From NCBI GenBank assembly GCA_018257865.1, contig JAEUBA010000175.1:1-33441 (forward strand): 33,441 nucleotides of DNA. The letters run 5' to 3'. The position numbers and the translations under genes are program-made. Source of the stretch: Stereocaulon alpinum (lineage: Eukaryota > Ascomycota > Lecanoromycetes > Lecanorales > Stereocaulaceae). The notes below the pieces were generated by a model. The model was not told where the DNA came from. It searched no databases and saw nothing but the letters and a program-made list of their open reading frames with translations. Below, piece by piece: positions 18,405 to 29,760 of this stretch (within the stretch, counting starts at the first letter, position 1; every line of letters starts with the position of its first letter).

Positions 18405-19054
18405 GTCGGTAAATCCAAACCCCGCCCCGCCGGCCCTAGGCCTTAGGCGTTTGCCCTAAGTATTCTATTTTAGCCCTAAGTATCCCGACTTAGCCCCGAC
18501 TTAGCCCTAGGCTAGGCCTACTATACTTAGAGCTCTAATCGCGTATACTACTCTAAGGGCTAGCCCCTAAAACAGCCCCTAGAATAGCCTTATATTAGGT
18601 CTAAAATTTTAATATTCGCGATTAACGGGTATACTTAGTAGGGGTACTCTAGGGGTACCCCTAACGCTATTAAATTTTAATACTTAGTATCGCGCGATTT
18701 AGCTAATTTCTATATAGGGGTATATCTAGTAGCGGCCTAGTATACTATATAGGGTAGTAGATAGAGTTAATAAGGTAGATAGGGTACCCTATAGATTACG
18801 CCTAAGCCCTATAGGATCGCGTATAGGCCCTAAAGGATAGCCCTAGGTTAGGCCGTAGGCGCTATATTAAGGGCTATTAGGGGCCGTTAGGGGCGGCTAC
18901 TAGTAGCTTACGCTTAAAGTATAGGGCCCCCTAGGAACCTATAGTACCCGCCTAGGGCTACCTAGGGCTAGCCGTCTAGCTATTCTGCTATAGGAGCCCC
19001 GATAGCCCCGGGCTAGCCCCGGGCTATATTAAAAGAGGGTTTGGATTTGCCGAC
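18405..19054 (-). mobile_element. MITE-like TIR element, copy 1 (650 bp, reverse)
   Basis: Bounded by GTCGGTAAATCCAAACC and GGTTTGGATTTGCCGAC. It is a reverse-oriented relative of 19186-19878 and 31958-32645. One end continues CCGCCCCGCCGGCCCTAGG, the other CTCTTTTAATATAGCCC. No transposase or long frame is visible, so it is a non-autonomous DNA-transposon candidate. It lies in the 3' non-coding part of Copia-A. With copy 2 it forms an inverted pair. No clear target duplication was found. Confidence 0.75.
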
Positions 19055-19185
19055 GAGGGACGGTTAGAAAGTTCTATAAGGCGGCTGCGGTAGCGGCTAT
19101 AAGTCCTAGCGAGCTTCTAGGGCGGTTACGCTATATTAGAGTTAGTATTATAGGCGCTGCGGAGTGCCCTTATACTAAGCAGTAC
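19055..19185. other. Spacer between inverted MITE-like copies
   Basis: 131 bp of GC-rich sequence separates copies 1 and 2 and would be the loop of a cruciform or hairpin. No feature was recognised in it. Confidence 0.5.
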
Positions 19186-19878
19186 GTCGGCAAATCCAAA
19201 CCCTCTTTTAATATAGCCCGGGGCTAGCCCGGGGCTATCGGGGCTCCTATAGTAGAATAGCTAGACGGCTAGCCTTAGGTAGCCCTAGGCGGGTACTATA
19301 GGTTCCTAGGGGGCCCCGTGCTCTAAGCGTAAGCTACTAGTAGCCGCCCCTAACGGCCCCTAACAGCCCCTAATATAGCGCCTACGGCCCGACCTAGGGC
19401 TATCCTTTAGGGCCTATACGCGATCCTATAGGGTCTAGGCGTAATCTATAGGGCACCCTACTATATCTACCCTATCGACTCTATCTACTACCCTATATAG
19501 TATACCAGGCCGCTGCCAGATACGCCCCTATATAGAAATCGGCCGAATCGCGCGATTCTAGGTATCAAAATTTAGTGGCGTTAGGGGTGCCCCTAGAGCA
19601 CCCCTACTAAGTATACCCGTTAATCGCGAATATTAAAATTTTAGACCTAATATAGGGCTGTTTTAGGGGCTGTTTTAGGGGCTAGCCCTTGGAGTAGTAT
19701 ACGCGATTAGAGCTTTAGGTATAGTAGGCCTAGCCCTAAGGCCCCGGGGCTAGCCTAGGGCTAAGTCGGGGCTAAGTCGGGATACTTAGGGCTAAAATAG
19801 AATACTTACGGCTCCTAAGGCCCCTAGGGTAAACGCCTAAGGCCTAGGGCCGGCGGGGCGGGGTTTGGATTTGCTAAC
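19186..19878 (+). mobile_element. MITE-like TIR element, copy 2 (693 bp)
   Basis: Begins GTCGGCAAATCCAAACCC and ends GGGTTTGGATTTGCTAAC (terminal CCGAC changed to CTAAC). It is in the same orientation as 31958-32645 and is the longest of the three copies. Interior landmarks shared with the others include GCCTACGGCCCGACC and a GTATACCCGTTAATCGCGAA stretch. ACGT flanks it on both sides if the ends are trimmed by two bases, but the other copies do not show this. Confidence 0.78.
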
Positions 19879-20229
19879 GTAGTTAATTCTAGGCTTATAG
19901 TAGTTAGACTAGCCGCGCTGTGTTATAGGTAATAAGGGTTACGATATAGGGTTTAGTAGCCCTATATTAGCGATAGAGGGCCTTAGGTATAGGGCGGAGC
20001 ACCCTATAGAAGGGATTGATAATAGGGTATAGTATTATTAAATAATAGTAGTAATTCTTATATATTACGGAGCTTACGGAGTTACGGCTCTACGGGATCT
20101 ATAATTAGACGTAGGAGTAGCTAAGGGCGTACAGATCCCCTAAAGCCTTAGTATAGGAGTACCTAAATAGGGCTTAGTAACCCTAAAATATAATATTTCT
20201 AACTAGATAGAAGGCGCTGGTAATACTAA
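19879..20229. other. Copia-A 3' non-coding region downstream of pol
   Basis: About 350 bp between the MITE-like element and the end of the Copia-A RNase H reading. It contains a small inverted repeat around ATTATTAAATAATAGTAGTAA (about 20034-20054). No gene was recognised. Confidence 0.45.
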
Positions 20230-20352
20230 GGGCTCCCTTAGATTAGAACTTATAGCAGACTCTCTAAGCTAATAGTATTTTAAAAGGGAATAAAACGGTC
20301 CTTTAGTAGGGTCTTAGTTAAGCTATCTATAACTATCTTCTAAGTAGGGGTA
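20230..20352 (-). pseudogene. pol: Copia-A RNase H C-terminus, beyond the Copia-B insertion
   Basis: On the minus strand, joined to 26326, the frame reads I-R-E-*-V-A-K-E-A, L-I-Y-T-P-T, I-D-S-L-T-K-T-L and D-R-F-I-P-F. This is the closing block of Ty1/copia RNase H (HFIREKV…YIPTxxQxADxLTKPLxxxKF). The join at TSD TAGAT falls inside it and preserves the frame, which shows that Copia-B is the younger insertion. Its stop lies near 20230, but the exact position is uncertain. Confidence 0.8.
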
Positions 20353-20357
20353 TAGAT
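20353..20357 (+). repeat. Copia-B target-site duplication, left (TAGAT)
   Basis: TAGAT precedes the left LTR and is repeated at 26321-26325 after the right LTR. Confidence 0.92.
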
Positions 20358-20489
20358 TATTGAAATTCGGGTATTCGATATCCTAAGGCTTAGTTATTAA
20401 TAACTAAGGCTTAGCCCTAACCCTTATATATATCTCGTATAGTCGCACTTAGCTAGATAATTAAGTATTCCACCTATTATATTTTAATA
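20358..20489 (+). repeat. Copia-B 5' LTR (132 bp)
   Basis: Starts TATTGAAATTCGGG (for TGTTAAAATTCGGG) and ends ATTTTAATA (for ATTTTAACA). It is the more heavily RIP-mutated of the pair. It contains the palindromic CTTAGTTATTAATAACTAAG. Confidence 0.94.
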
Positions 20490-20504
20490 GGTTATAAGCC
20501 TAGG
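20490..20504 (+). promoter_or_regulatory. Copia-B primer-binding site (tRNA-iMet anticodon region)
   Basis: GGTTATAAGCCTAGG abuts the LTR. With TGA to TAA and CCA to CTA reversed, it is GGTTATGAGCCCAGG, complementary to the anticodon loop and stem of initiator tRNA-Met. Priming from this internal tRNA fragment is a known Ty1/copia trait. Copia-A carries the unmutated form. Confidence 0.8.
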
Positions 20505-21059
20505 TCGCTAGGTATTATAAGAATAGCTCTTTTTTTAGAATTATACTCCTCTAGAAACAGTTACTAACTCCTCTCTAATATAAGCTGCGTATACGTATAC
20601 TAAACCTCTAATACTTAGTCTTAGGTAATAACTCTTTAATCTTCGTACTGCGAGATTAACTTATAGCGATAATAATCGACTAAAAAGAGGAGGCTAGGAA
20701 CTCCTAGCTATTCTATTCTTTCCGGGGTTATTACTACCGAAAAGCACGCTAATAAGTGCTACTAAATAATCCCTTCTAGCGTGCCTTAGTAGGTATCTAT
20801 AAACTCCGAAGCTAAGCCCCTAAAAATAATATCTAGCTTCTATAGTAAGAATACTAACCTATATAAGTAGAATTATCGAATTTTATATTAAAAATAAGAC
20901 TTTTTAGACGCTAGAAAGCGATTAATTATTAATTACTAAGGGGGCTAAGTCCTAACCCCTTAATTTCTTCCTAAAGGCCGGTATCCTTAGCTATTATTAA
21001 AGGCCGGTATCCCCCGCTACCTTTCCTAATAAGTTAGAGGCTGGTATTACCCCAGCTGC

Positions 21060-22470
21060 TAGAATACTAGGGTTGAAATCCTTAGGAGATATCTATAAGA
21101 TATCCGCTATTAGTATAGCTAGAAATCTATTATCTTCTTTATCTTCTAACTTAATACTATCTACTACTAATCTAAACCCTATCTAATATATAAATACTAT
21201 TACCTAGGTATACTACCGCTCTAAATATAAGTACTTCCGGTACCTTCTTTAGGACCTAATCTAATTTGATAAGTTACCTCTTAACTACGTCGATACTAAT
21301 TATATACCCCTAGAATAATTACTATCTCCTTATAACTCTAATTCTAAAGCTAGTAAATCGACCCTAGAACCTTCTAGTAATTCTAATATCTTTAGCCTTT
21401 AAGCTAAACGTATACTATCTTAGGCTCCCTCAGGTCCCCTAGCGAAATAATAGTATAAGGAAATAACTACTACTACCGCTCGTCCCTAAAAGACTTAGCT
21501 AACTTAAAGACCTCTAAAGCCTATAACTCTCTTCTAAAATATAAATACCTATATTATAGTAGCTGAAGAGTCTTATAGCAGTAGCGGTATTATAGTAGCT
21601 GAAGAATCTTATAGTAGTAGCGGTATTATAGCAGCTAAAGAATCTTATAGTAGTAGTAGGAGCTTCCTACTTACCTCTATCTCCGTCTTAGAGTCTAACT
21701 TTAGGTACTCCTAGTAGGTAGAGGAGATAGATAATTAGCTTATACTTAATAACTTAAAGCCTTTTACTACTAAAACCTAAGTAAAAGCCTATACTATAAT
21801 TTATAACTAACTTAGGTTTAACGCCTAAAAAATTATAAAGAATCTTACTATAGTAGATAAGATTCTAACTAAAGTCTCCTTAAACTTTAAGCCTAAAGGG
21901 ATTAGTATTTATATTAAATTAGTATAACGCCTCTATTTAACCTCTTTAGAATCCTCTAAGGATATCGCCGAATATACCTAGAAGTTCTAAGAGGTTAATA
22001 CTAAACTTAAGGAGCTTAATACTAAAGTAGCCCTACTAAAACTATACCTAATTTACCTCTATCTTTTAGGACTTAGTAAAGCTTATAATACCTTTAAAAT
22101 AGCTTATATTTAAAGCTACGCCCTATTTAGCGCTAATAAAGTCGACTTTAATAAGGTCTCCCTAGCTGCCGCTAACGAAGAATAACGAATCTAAGCGTAA
22201 TATAAGTACTCTAGACTAGTAATATTTATAGGTAGGAAGTCCGCTAAAGACTATAACTCTAGGAATAATAAGCCTTAGGAATACTACCCTTATTATAAGA
22301 AGCTTAAGCGAAAGGATACTTATCTAATTATAAAGTACTAGCAGCTTTACCCTGAAATAAAACCTAAGAAGTTTAAGTCTAAGGATAAAAGGTTTAAGAA
22401 ATAGAAGTTTAAATATAATAATAGCCCTACTAAAGGGCTAATATTTAGGACCCTCGCTGCTAATAGCGAC
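21060..22470 (+). pseudogene. gag: Copia-B gag pseudogene with triplicated 36-bp repeat
   Basis: The frame has an N-terminal polar part, then three 36-bp tandem units (about 21552-21659), each coding I-I-V-A-E-E-S-Y-S-S-S-G or a close variant. A helical capsid-like domain follows near 21760-22190 (Y-I-K-L-V-*-R-L-Y-L, A-Y-N-T-F-K-I-A-Y-I). A zinc knuckle-like stretch near 22280-22340, Y-Y-P-Y-Y-K-K-L-K-R-K-D-T-Y…K-Y, reads as C-P-H/Y-C…H…C when RIP is reversed. The knuckle spacing is longer than the usual CCHC. The start is uncertain, as no clear ATG survives. Confidence 0.7.
21552..21659 (+). repeat. Three 36-bp tandem repeats inside Copia-B gag
   Basis: Units at 21552-21587, 21588-21623 and 21624-21659, each a multiple of three so the frame is kept. 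Differences between units are RIP-type transitions. Confidence 0.85.
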
Positions 22471-23900
22471 TTTAATATTTAAGGTACTAGTATAAATAGG
22501 GTCCCTATAATTAATATTAGATATATAGCGGTAACGACGCTAGAAGTTAATCTATTAGGCCTAACTATTATTAATATAGGATATATATAGTACTTATTCT
22601 ACTAGCGCTTTAACTTCGTAACCTTTAAGCCCGCTATTAGTACTCTAATTACTAGAATTAGCGGGGTATAGCTTAAGCCTATTAGGCGTAGGACGGTAAA
22701 GATCCTATACTTAGGGAAGAATATACTGCTATATAATATCCTCTATATACCTAAGCTAGGGGTAAACCTCCTCTTAGGCTCCTAGCTAATAGATATTAGA
22801 ATCTATATTAAATTCGCTAAAAACGGCTATATAATCTTATACCCTAAGCTTAGTAATATAATCGCTAAACGATAATTTAACCTCTATATATTAGAACTTA
22901 CCTAGGGGTAATAACTTATATTAAATATATATAGCGTACCTCTAGACGCTATCCGCTAGCTTTAGTACGCCCGTATAGGTTATATAGGTTAATAAAACGT
23001 AGATTAGCTACCTAATATAACTACTAGAGTAGACTTCTTAAAGAAATTCTTAGATAAATTAACCTATAAATACTATATTCTAGGCTACTATTAGTCTACC
23101 CTATATAAGGACTTTATTAAACTTAGAATACGCCTAATAGAATTTATTTATAGTAATATTATAGGACCTATTAAGCCTATTAGCTTTAATAATAGTAAAT
23201 AGGTAGTTACCTTTAAAGATAACTTTACCTACTACTCTAAAGTCTACTATATAAAATATAAATCAGAGCTTAGCGATCTATTCCGACGGTTTTAGTATAA
23301 GTATAAGTAAGTAGGGCGCCTAATCCGACGCCTATATATAGATAATAGGGGCGAATATATTAAAGGAACCTTTTAAGAATACCTTAGCCTTAAAGGGATT
23401 ATCTGTAAGCCTATAGTACCTAGAAACCTAGAATAAAATAGGATTATCGAATATTTCGGGTAGGTCCTTATTAGACGTACCTACCCTCTACTATTAGGCT
23501 CTAAACTTAATAAGTCTTTTTAGCCTAAAATTATAAAAATAGCTAATTACCTTACTATCTAGAGCTTAGTCGTAAAGCTTAGAAAGACCCTATATAAGGT
23601 CTTCTATAAGCGTAAGCCTTATCTTAGGTACCTAAGAACCCTTAGCTCTAAAATATAGGCGCGAAACCGTCTCTAAAAGAAATTTATAGATAAAAGCGAC
23701 CCCTATTTCCTCTTAGGATATAAAGGGGATAGCTATATCTTTCGCCTATAGTTACTAAAATAGTGCGCTATTATCCGCGCTATTAATATCTATATATAGG
23801 AGAAACGGCCCTACTTCTATAGGAGTAAAGAACCCCTAGCTAAATGCTAATAGACCTCTACTTTAGGGGAGGCGTATAATAAGAATTAGAATTTTATTAA
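22471..23900 (+). pseudogene. pol: Copia-B protease and integrase pseudogene
   Basis: The protease core appears near 22570-22600 as T-I-I-N-I-G-Y-I-*-Y-L-F, equivalent to (I-D-T/S-G-C-T-x-H-L-F). It is followed by I-L-Y-I-P-K-L-G-V-N-L-L-L-G-S near 22740-22785, the 'NVLYVPxLxxNLLSvs' block. The integrase shows F-I-Y-S-N-I-I-G-P-I near 23145-23170 (H-S-D, first Asp as Asn), L-Y-I-D-N-R-G-E-Y near 23332-23358 (second Asp present) and N-R-I-I-E-Y-F-G near 23437-23460 (catalytic Glu present). Protease-integrase lying before RT is the defining order of Ty1/copia (Pseudoviridae). Confidence 0.87.
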
Positions 23901-25800
23901 CTTTAACTTAGACGTATCCCTAGTATAATTACCTAACTAAGAATCCTTAGGAGAATTACCTCCTTTAGGGGGAGAATTACCTCCCTTACCCCTAACTTCT
24001 AGAGAAATATTATATTCTCCTTCTCTAAGCCTAAGTTTACTATTAATACTAAGCTCTCTAGCCCTATTATAGCTAGTATTACTAATAATAATAGGTACTA
24101 TAGAAGAGCGAGAGATAACTTAAGTCCTAGTAATATACCCTAAGCTTAATATCCCTAATATACGGAACCTCTCGCTGGATCCCCTCTATAGGTATTTAGT
24201 AATCTCTCTACTAGCTTAGGCGAATTTAGCGGAACCCTATAAACCTAAAACCTACGCTAAAGTAATAGCTAATAATATATATAAAATATAGTAGGAGCTC
24301 GCTATAAATAACGAATTTAACTCCCTTATAACTAATAATACCTAAATACTAATATCGCCCTTAGATAGCTGGAAAGTCCTTAGGGGTAGATAGGTCTATA
24401 CCTTAAAGCGTAGCCCTAAAGGGGAAATCATACGCTATAAGGTATACTAGGTTATTTAAGGCTTTAAATAATAAAAAGGTCTTAATTATAATAAGACTTT
24501 TACCTTAGTAGTTAAACCTATAAGCTATAAGGCTATATTTATAATTACCGCCGCTATAGATTAGGACCTAAAGTAGATAGACGTTAAAACAGTATTCCTC
24601 TATAGGGATATAGAAGAGGAGATCTTTATAGAATAGCCTAAAAGCTTTATTTAAGGGGAAGTAAAAGTTTACCGCCTAAATAAGGCTCTATACAGCCTGA
24701 AATAATCCCCCTAAGTATAGTATAATACCTTCGCTAGCTTTATAAACGCCGAATTAGGCGTCGTCCTATTAGAAGCTAACTTAAGCGTATTTATTAACCC
24801 TAAAGATAGGACGCTAATTACCCTATATATAGATAATTTACTAATTACGGGCCCTAGTAAGGAAGCTATTTAAAGGGTTAAAGATACCCTTAACTATTAA
24901 TTCTATATAATAGATCTTAGGCTATATGGCTATTACCTAGGGATAATAGTTACCTAAAACCGCTAATAACGAACGCTATAACTAGGCTAAGAGGCCTATA
25001 TTAAGAAAGTACTTTAGGACTTTAGCCTCTAGGAATATAAAGAAACTATAACCCCTATAGAGATAACTTACTATCTTAAAAAAGCCCCTAATAGTTTCTA
25101 AGCTAACGCCTAAGACCGCCTACTATATTAGAAGGCTATTAGGTCGCTAATATACGTAATATTAAGGACTTAACCTAATATTATATACCCTATATTAGTA
25201 GTTAGTCGCTATAGTATAAACCTAACGTAAGCTTATTAAGGAGTAGTTAAATAAATCTTCCGATATCTTAAGTTAATAACTAAATACTAATTAACCTTCT
25301 TAGGACCGATTTAGGTACTAACGGGCTATATTAACTCTAATTAGGCGGGAGACCGTAATACGCGCTAATCCACCTTAGGTTATATCTTTAATATAGGTAG
25401 TAGGGCTATTATCTAGTTATCTAAGTAATAACCTATTATAGCCCTTTCTACCTATAAGGCTAAATATATCGGTTAGACCCTAGCGTTTAAGGAAGCGGTA
25501 TAGCTTCGAAACCTACTAAGGTAGCTTAAGCCTAATAGCTAGGAACCCTAAGTAATAATTATCTATAGGGATAATTAGGGCGTAATCGCCCTCGTAAAGA
25601 ATCCGGAATTCTATACTTATAGTAAGTATATCGATATACGCTACTACTTTATTCGGGAGTAAGTTATAAATAGTATAGTAGACCTCCGCTATACGCCTAC
25701 TAAGTATTAAGTTACTAATAGGCTTACTAAACCTCTCTATAAGGATAAATTTATAGAGTTCCGTAATAATTTAGGCTTAGAATATATCGCCTAAGGTAGA
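23901..25800 (+). pseudogene. pol: Copia-B reverse transcriptase and RNase H pseudogene
   Basis: RT begins near 24350 with S-P-L-D-S-W-K-V-L. Then come D-L-K-*-I-D-V-K-T-V-F-L-Y near 24565-24600 (the QMDVKTAFLNG block), L-Y-S-L-K-*-S-P near 24690-24715 and the catalytic L-Y-I-D-N-L-L near 24820-24840 (YxDD, second Asp to Asn). RNase H shows G-Y-I-N-S-N-*-A-G-D near 25327-25355, Y-K-A-K-Y near 25455 and the closing Y-T-P-T-K-Y-*-V-T-N-R-L-T-K-P-L near 25690-25745. The reading ends near 25795 with L-G-L-E-Y-I. Stops are again TAG/TAA at Gln/Trp codons. Confidence 0.9.
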
Positions 25801-26179
25801 GCTTTAGTAGGAGTAACTGCCTAGATTTAGTAGGAGCACCCCTAAGGATCGTACGCGAATACGACTCTATTAGGGTAATTATACCTAGATTATCCCTAAA
25901 GCTATTATTATACTTCGTAATATCTATCAGCCCTATATACTACCTAACTAACTATTAGTAGGAAATTAGTATATATAAGATAATTATTAGAATAAAAATT
26001 TAAATAACCGTATTTTGCTATTTTTTGGAAAGTTTTGGTAGTAGCAGTAAAAGATAAGCTCTACTATCCTACTAAATACTAGGTATTCAGGGTAAAAAGC
26101 AGTTATAACTAGCGTATAGCAAATTAGTCGTTTTAGCGGACTATAATTTAATATATCTAGTGTTCGGCGTACTGTGTTT
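25801..26179 (+). other. Copia-B 3' non-coding region
   Basis: About 380 bp with no coding motif. The part from about 25970 keeps many CA and TG and includes TTTTGCTATTTTTTGG, in sharp contrast to the RIP-saturated pol upstream. Confidence 0.6.
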
Positions 26180-26188
26180 AAGTGGGAG
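26180..26188 (+). promoter_or_regulatory. Copia-B polypurine tract
   Basis: AAGTGGGAG lies directly before the 3' LTR start TGTTAAAATT. It would prime plus-strand cDNA. Confidence 0.8.
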
Positions 26189-26320
26189 TGTTAAAATTCG
26201 GGTGTTCGATATCCTAAGGCTTAGTTATTAATAACTAAGGCTTAGCCCTAACCCTTATATATATCTCGCACAGTCGCACTTAGCTAGATAATTAAGTGTT
26301 CCACCTATTATATTTTAATA
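26189..26320 (+). repeat. Copia-B 3' LTR (132 bp)
   Basis: Starts TGTTAAAATTCGGG with the terminal TG intact, ends ATTTTAATA, and aligns without gaps to 20358-20489. The terminal inverted repeat is TGTTAAAAT against ATTTTAACA. Confidence 0.94.
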
Positions 26321-26325
26321 TAGAT
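26321..26325 (+). repeat. Copia-B target-site duplication, right (TAGAT)
   Basis: Matches 20353-20357. Copia-A pol resumes here. Confidence 0.92.
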
Positions 26326-29300
26326 TAGTTTAACCGCTTCTTTAGCGACTTACTCCCTAATAAAATAGACGTTAATATTAATATACTTAGTCTAAGTATA
26401 AAATTAAGGGTTCTTAGCTAGGGCTATAGCGCCCTAATTATTATAGAAGATTACTACTACCTCTAAGGAGTTAATATTAGTATTAAGTTATTCTAAGAGG
26501 TTCTGTAGCTAGATAGCCTCCTTTATAGCCTAGGTCTAGCTAATATATTCAGCTTTATATAAGGATAGTATAATAGTAGGTTACTACTTAGAAGACTAGC
26601 TAATAGCGCTACTACTAATATTAAAGATATACTTAGAAGTTAATTATTAGGTATCTTAATTACCCGCCTAGTCTATATTAGTATATCCTAATAACGGCTT
26701 TAGAGCTCCCCTAAATATAAGCTATAGGTTAATAGTAGAGCGGAGGTAGTAGAAGATCCGTTTTACCGCCTTCTAATACTTATTATTCGGGTTGGAGCTA
26801 TACTAGGAGATAATAGAGACTAAGTATATAATATTAAGGCGAGTACTTATTATAGCGTATATTAATAACCTAACTATAAACTAGTATTAGGTTTAGAAAG
26901 CGTTAGTAGCCTTATAGTCCTTATTAGCTACCTAATATTTTTCATTACCTATTAGCGTAGGGGTTAATTTAGTAGTATCCTATATACTATAGTCTTAAAT
27001 AAACTTCTTAATATAGCCTACTTAGCTAAGGCGAATAATATAATTAGCCTAATCCCTAGTAATTATTATACCTAGATAGTAGGTATACGGGCTGAGATCG
27101 GTTATTTTAAATTAAGTATAAAACTTCGCCTTTAGGTCTTAGATTTAGGACTTACTAGGCCCTATAAGAAGGATATTATCTATATAAATAGTAATAATTA
27201 TAATACCGTTAGTAAAGATACTAAGGTCGGTAGAGAGGGGTTCGAAACTAAGCTCTTTAAGATATATTAATAGGGTATTATACTATATATAAGGCGACTA
27301 CTTTAGGCCGTAGAGCGCCTTCTTTAGTTTATAAACTAAGCCTTCCTTACTATATAGAATAAAGCCTTTAGGTTATATAACGTAAATATCTTCTTCTATA
27401 TCCCTATAGAGGAAAGCGGTCTTAACGTCTATCTATTCTAATTCCTAGTCCTAGGCGGTAGTAATTATAAAGATAGCTTTATAGCTTATTAGCTTAACTA
27501 CTAAGGTAAAAGTTTTATAATAATTAATACCTTCTTATTACTTAAAGCTATAGACTACTTAGTAGGCTTTATAGCGAGTAATCTTATTATTAGGGCCCTA
27601 TTTAAGCTTATAGACCTATTTCCCTCTAAGGGGTTAGTAGTTAGTAGGTAGCTTAGTAAGCTTCTAAGTTTTATTTTAAGTAAGAGAGTTAACTTTATCC
27701 TTTATCGCCTACTACTACTTAGAGCTCTAGTAATCCTTTTTTACTTCTATATAACTCTATAGTTCGTACGGCTTAGAAGAATTAGCTTAGGATAATAGTA
27801 CTAAGGGGTCTAGCCTAAGTTCTAAGTACTAATATTATACCGCTTACGATCTTAGTAGTATAGGCGGTAGCTATAGTTATTACTAACTAGTTATTAATTA
27901 AGTTACTTAGGGACTTATCCTTAGTTAAGGCGCTTCTAGAGATAGCGCCTTATCCTATATAGGGGTAGTAGCGAGTTTATCGCCTAACTTAGAGGAAGTT
28001 AGTATTAACTACTTAGAGGATATAGTAGATAGCAGCGTTAGAGATTTCTAATACTAGTAAATAATACTAAGGAAAATATTAACTTTAGGGTTAATATAGC
28101 TCTTTTCCCCTAATAATAGCGCTACTAACTTAATATATTTTAGCTTCGGTTAAGTAAGTTTAGTAGCGTCTAGTTACTACTAGTTAGGGTTACTCTCGCT
28201 ATTAGTAGGGACGTTATCTAGCTATTTAATATTATTATATACTTAAATATAATCGCTAGGTAGGAGTATATAATAGGCGTATTCGCCTTTATAGCTTATA
28301 AGTCTTATATAGAAAGCTTAATCCTTATACTTCTTCTAAGTTACTATAGGGGCCTACTAATACTAGTAGAGGCCCTTCTATCCTACTACTTAGAGATAGG
28401 AGAGTTACGGAGGCGTATTAGTAATAGCTTTATATAAGGTAGTATCTTACCCCGCTATAGGTTAATAATTACGGAGGTAGTTAGCGGTAAGTATAAGCTC
28501 TCCCTAAAACTTTTCGGGGAGCCTACTATCTTTTAGTATTATACTAGCTATCTTCTAAAGAGTTTACCTAAGGCGTTCGGATTTACTATTTATTTAAGGG
28601 GTACCTAGTATAGTTAGTTCCTATATAATACCCTTAAATAGGCGGTATTCTAATATTATACTATTATTATACTTAATACCGCAGTCGCTTTATAACTATA
28701 TAATAGTATAGTTATTATATTTTATTTAATTAGCGTATATACGGAAAGCGTCTAGCACTAACTTAGCAGACTTATTATAGAGTAAGAAGATAGTAGAGCG
28801 GAGGGTCTTATTATTTAGAAATATAACTAGGTATTAGTAGCTATTATAAGTTAACTAGAATAGACCTTAGAGGTTATTATAAATTAGGTTATTCTACTAG
28901 TAACTAGGCCTAATTAGCTTTATATAGGGTAACCGCTTTATATTAGTAACTACGTAGGGCTTATATAATTCCTATAGGGGCGGAGCGGATAGATCTATTC
29001 CTTTAGAGACTTTAGTAAGCTTTAGAATACTCTAGCGCCTAATATATCCTAAGTAAGTATACTATATCTTAAGTATCTCTTCGTTAATTAGCTTAGATTT
29101 AGACTTTAGCTTAGATAGCTTAGCGGTTCTACTAGCGGTCTTTTTAGTAGCGGGTTCCTTAGTAGTAGGTTCTTTAGCTTTAGAATTATTAGAGTCTTAG
29201 GCGGAATCTTAGTCGCCTATAAGCTAATTAATACCTAGGGATTCTAAAGCGTTAATAGCGGTAAGGTATAGAGGAGCCTCTTACTATATTTTAAGGATAT

Positions 29301-29760
29301 ATAGGCGGTTTAGATAGCGTTTAAAAGTAATACTATATTCGCTAATAATAATACCGTTCGGTATAAATTTTAGGGGATATTATTAATCCTCTAGCTATCC
29401 TTAGGAGATTAGATTATAGCTACTTTAGGGTATATACTAAATATTATCTAAAATTAAGGTTCTCTTAGTACCGTTAACTATATACTTAAGATATATTATA
29501 CCGAAACTAGAGGCGTAGTAGGAGCTATTTAGGCTACTAATAGGGCGCCTAAGCCTAGGAAACGGGGTATAATTTTAAAATACTAAGCGGTCTTATATTA
29601 TATATTAGGTATATCCGCTGTTAAAGATCTAGAGATAGGTAAGGGCGGTTTAGGCGGAGAGCGCGCAAGCTTCCGCTATTATAGTAGCGGACTTAGCGGT
29701 AGACTTCTAATATAGGGCGGAGGATTTTCGGTATAAGGCGGTGGAATTAGTAATTATACT
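26326..29760 (-). pseudogene. pol: Copia-A pol: protease, integrase, RT, RNase H pseudogene
   Basis: Reading the minus strand from 29760 down, the protease core near 29610-29622 is I-F-N-S-G-Y-T (FDSGCT with RIP). The integrase zinc region near 28995-29080 shows Y-T-Y-L-G-Y-I (H..LGH) and L-Y-K-P-Y-V (C-x2-C). Y-N-N-L-*-G-L-F near 28845-28870 holds the first Asp as Asn. The region around 28560-28600 reads S-E-S-E-R-L, the catalytic-Glu block. RT shows I-D-V-K-T-A-F-L-Y near 27400-27430 and L/I-Y-I-D-N-I-L near 27170-27190 (YxDD). RNase H runs to 26326, where Copia-B interrupts it; its end is at 20230-20352. Confidence 0.87.

Larger units (their letters stand above)
20358..26320 (+). mobile_element. 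Copia-B: complete Ty1/copia retrotransposon, 5963 bp
   Basis: A full-length element with 132-bp LTRs, TSD TAGAT, a primer-binding site for initiator tRNA-Met, gag and pol in copia order, and a polypurine tract AAGTGGGAG. It lies in the opposite orientation inside the RNase H region of Copia-A and is therefore younger. Its frame is interrupted by fewer stops per kilobase than Gypsy-1, and the last ~220 bp before the 3' LTR retain many CA/TG. The LTRs differ at 6 positions, all transitions. Confidence 0.93.
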
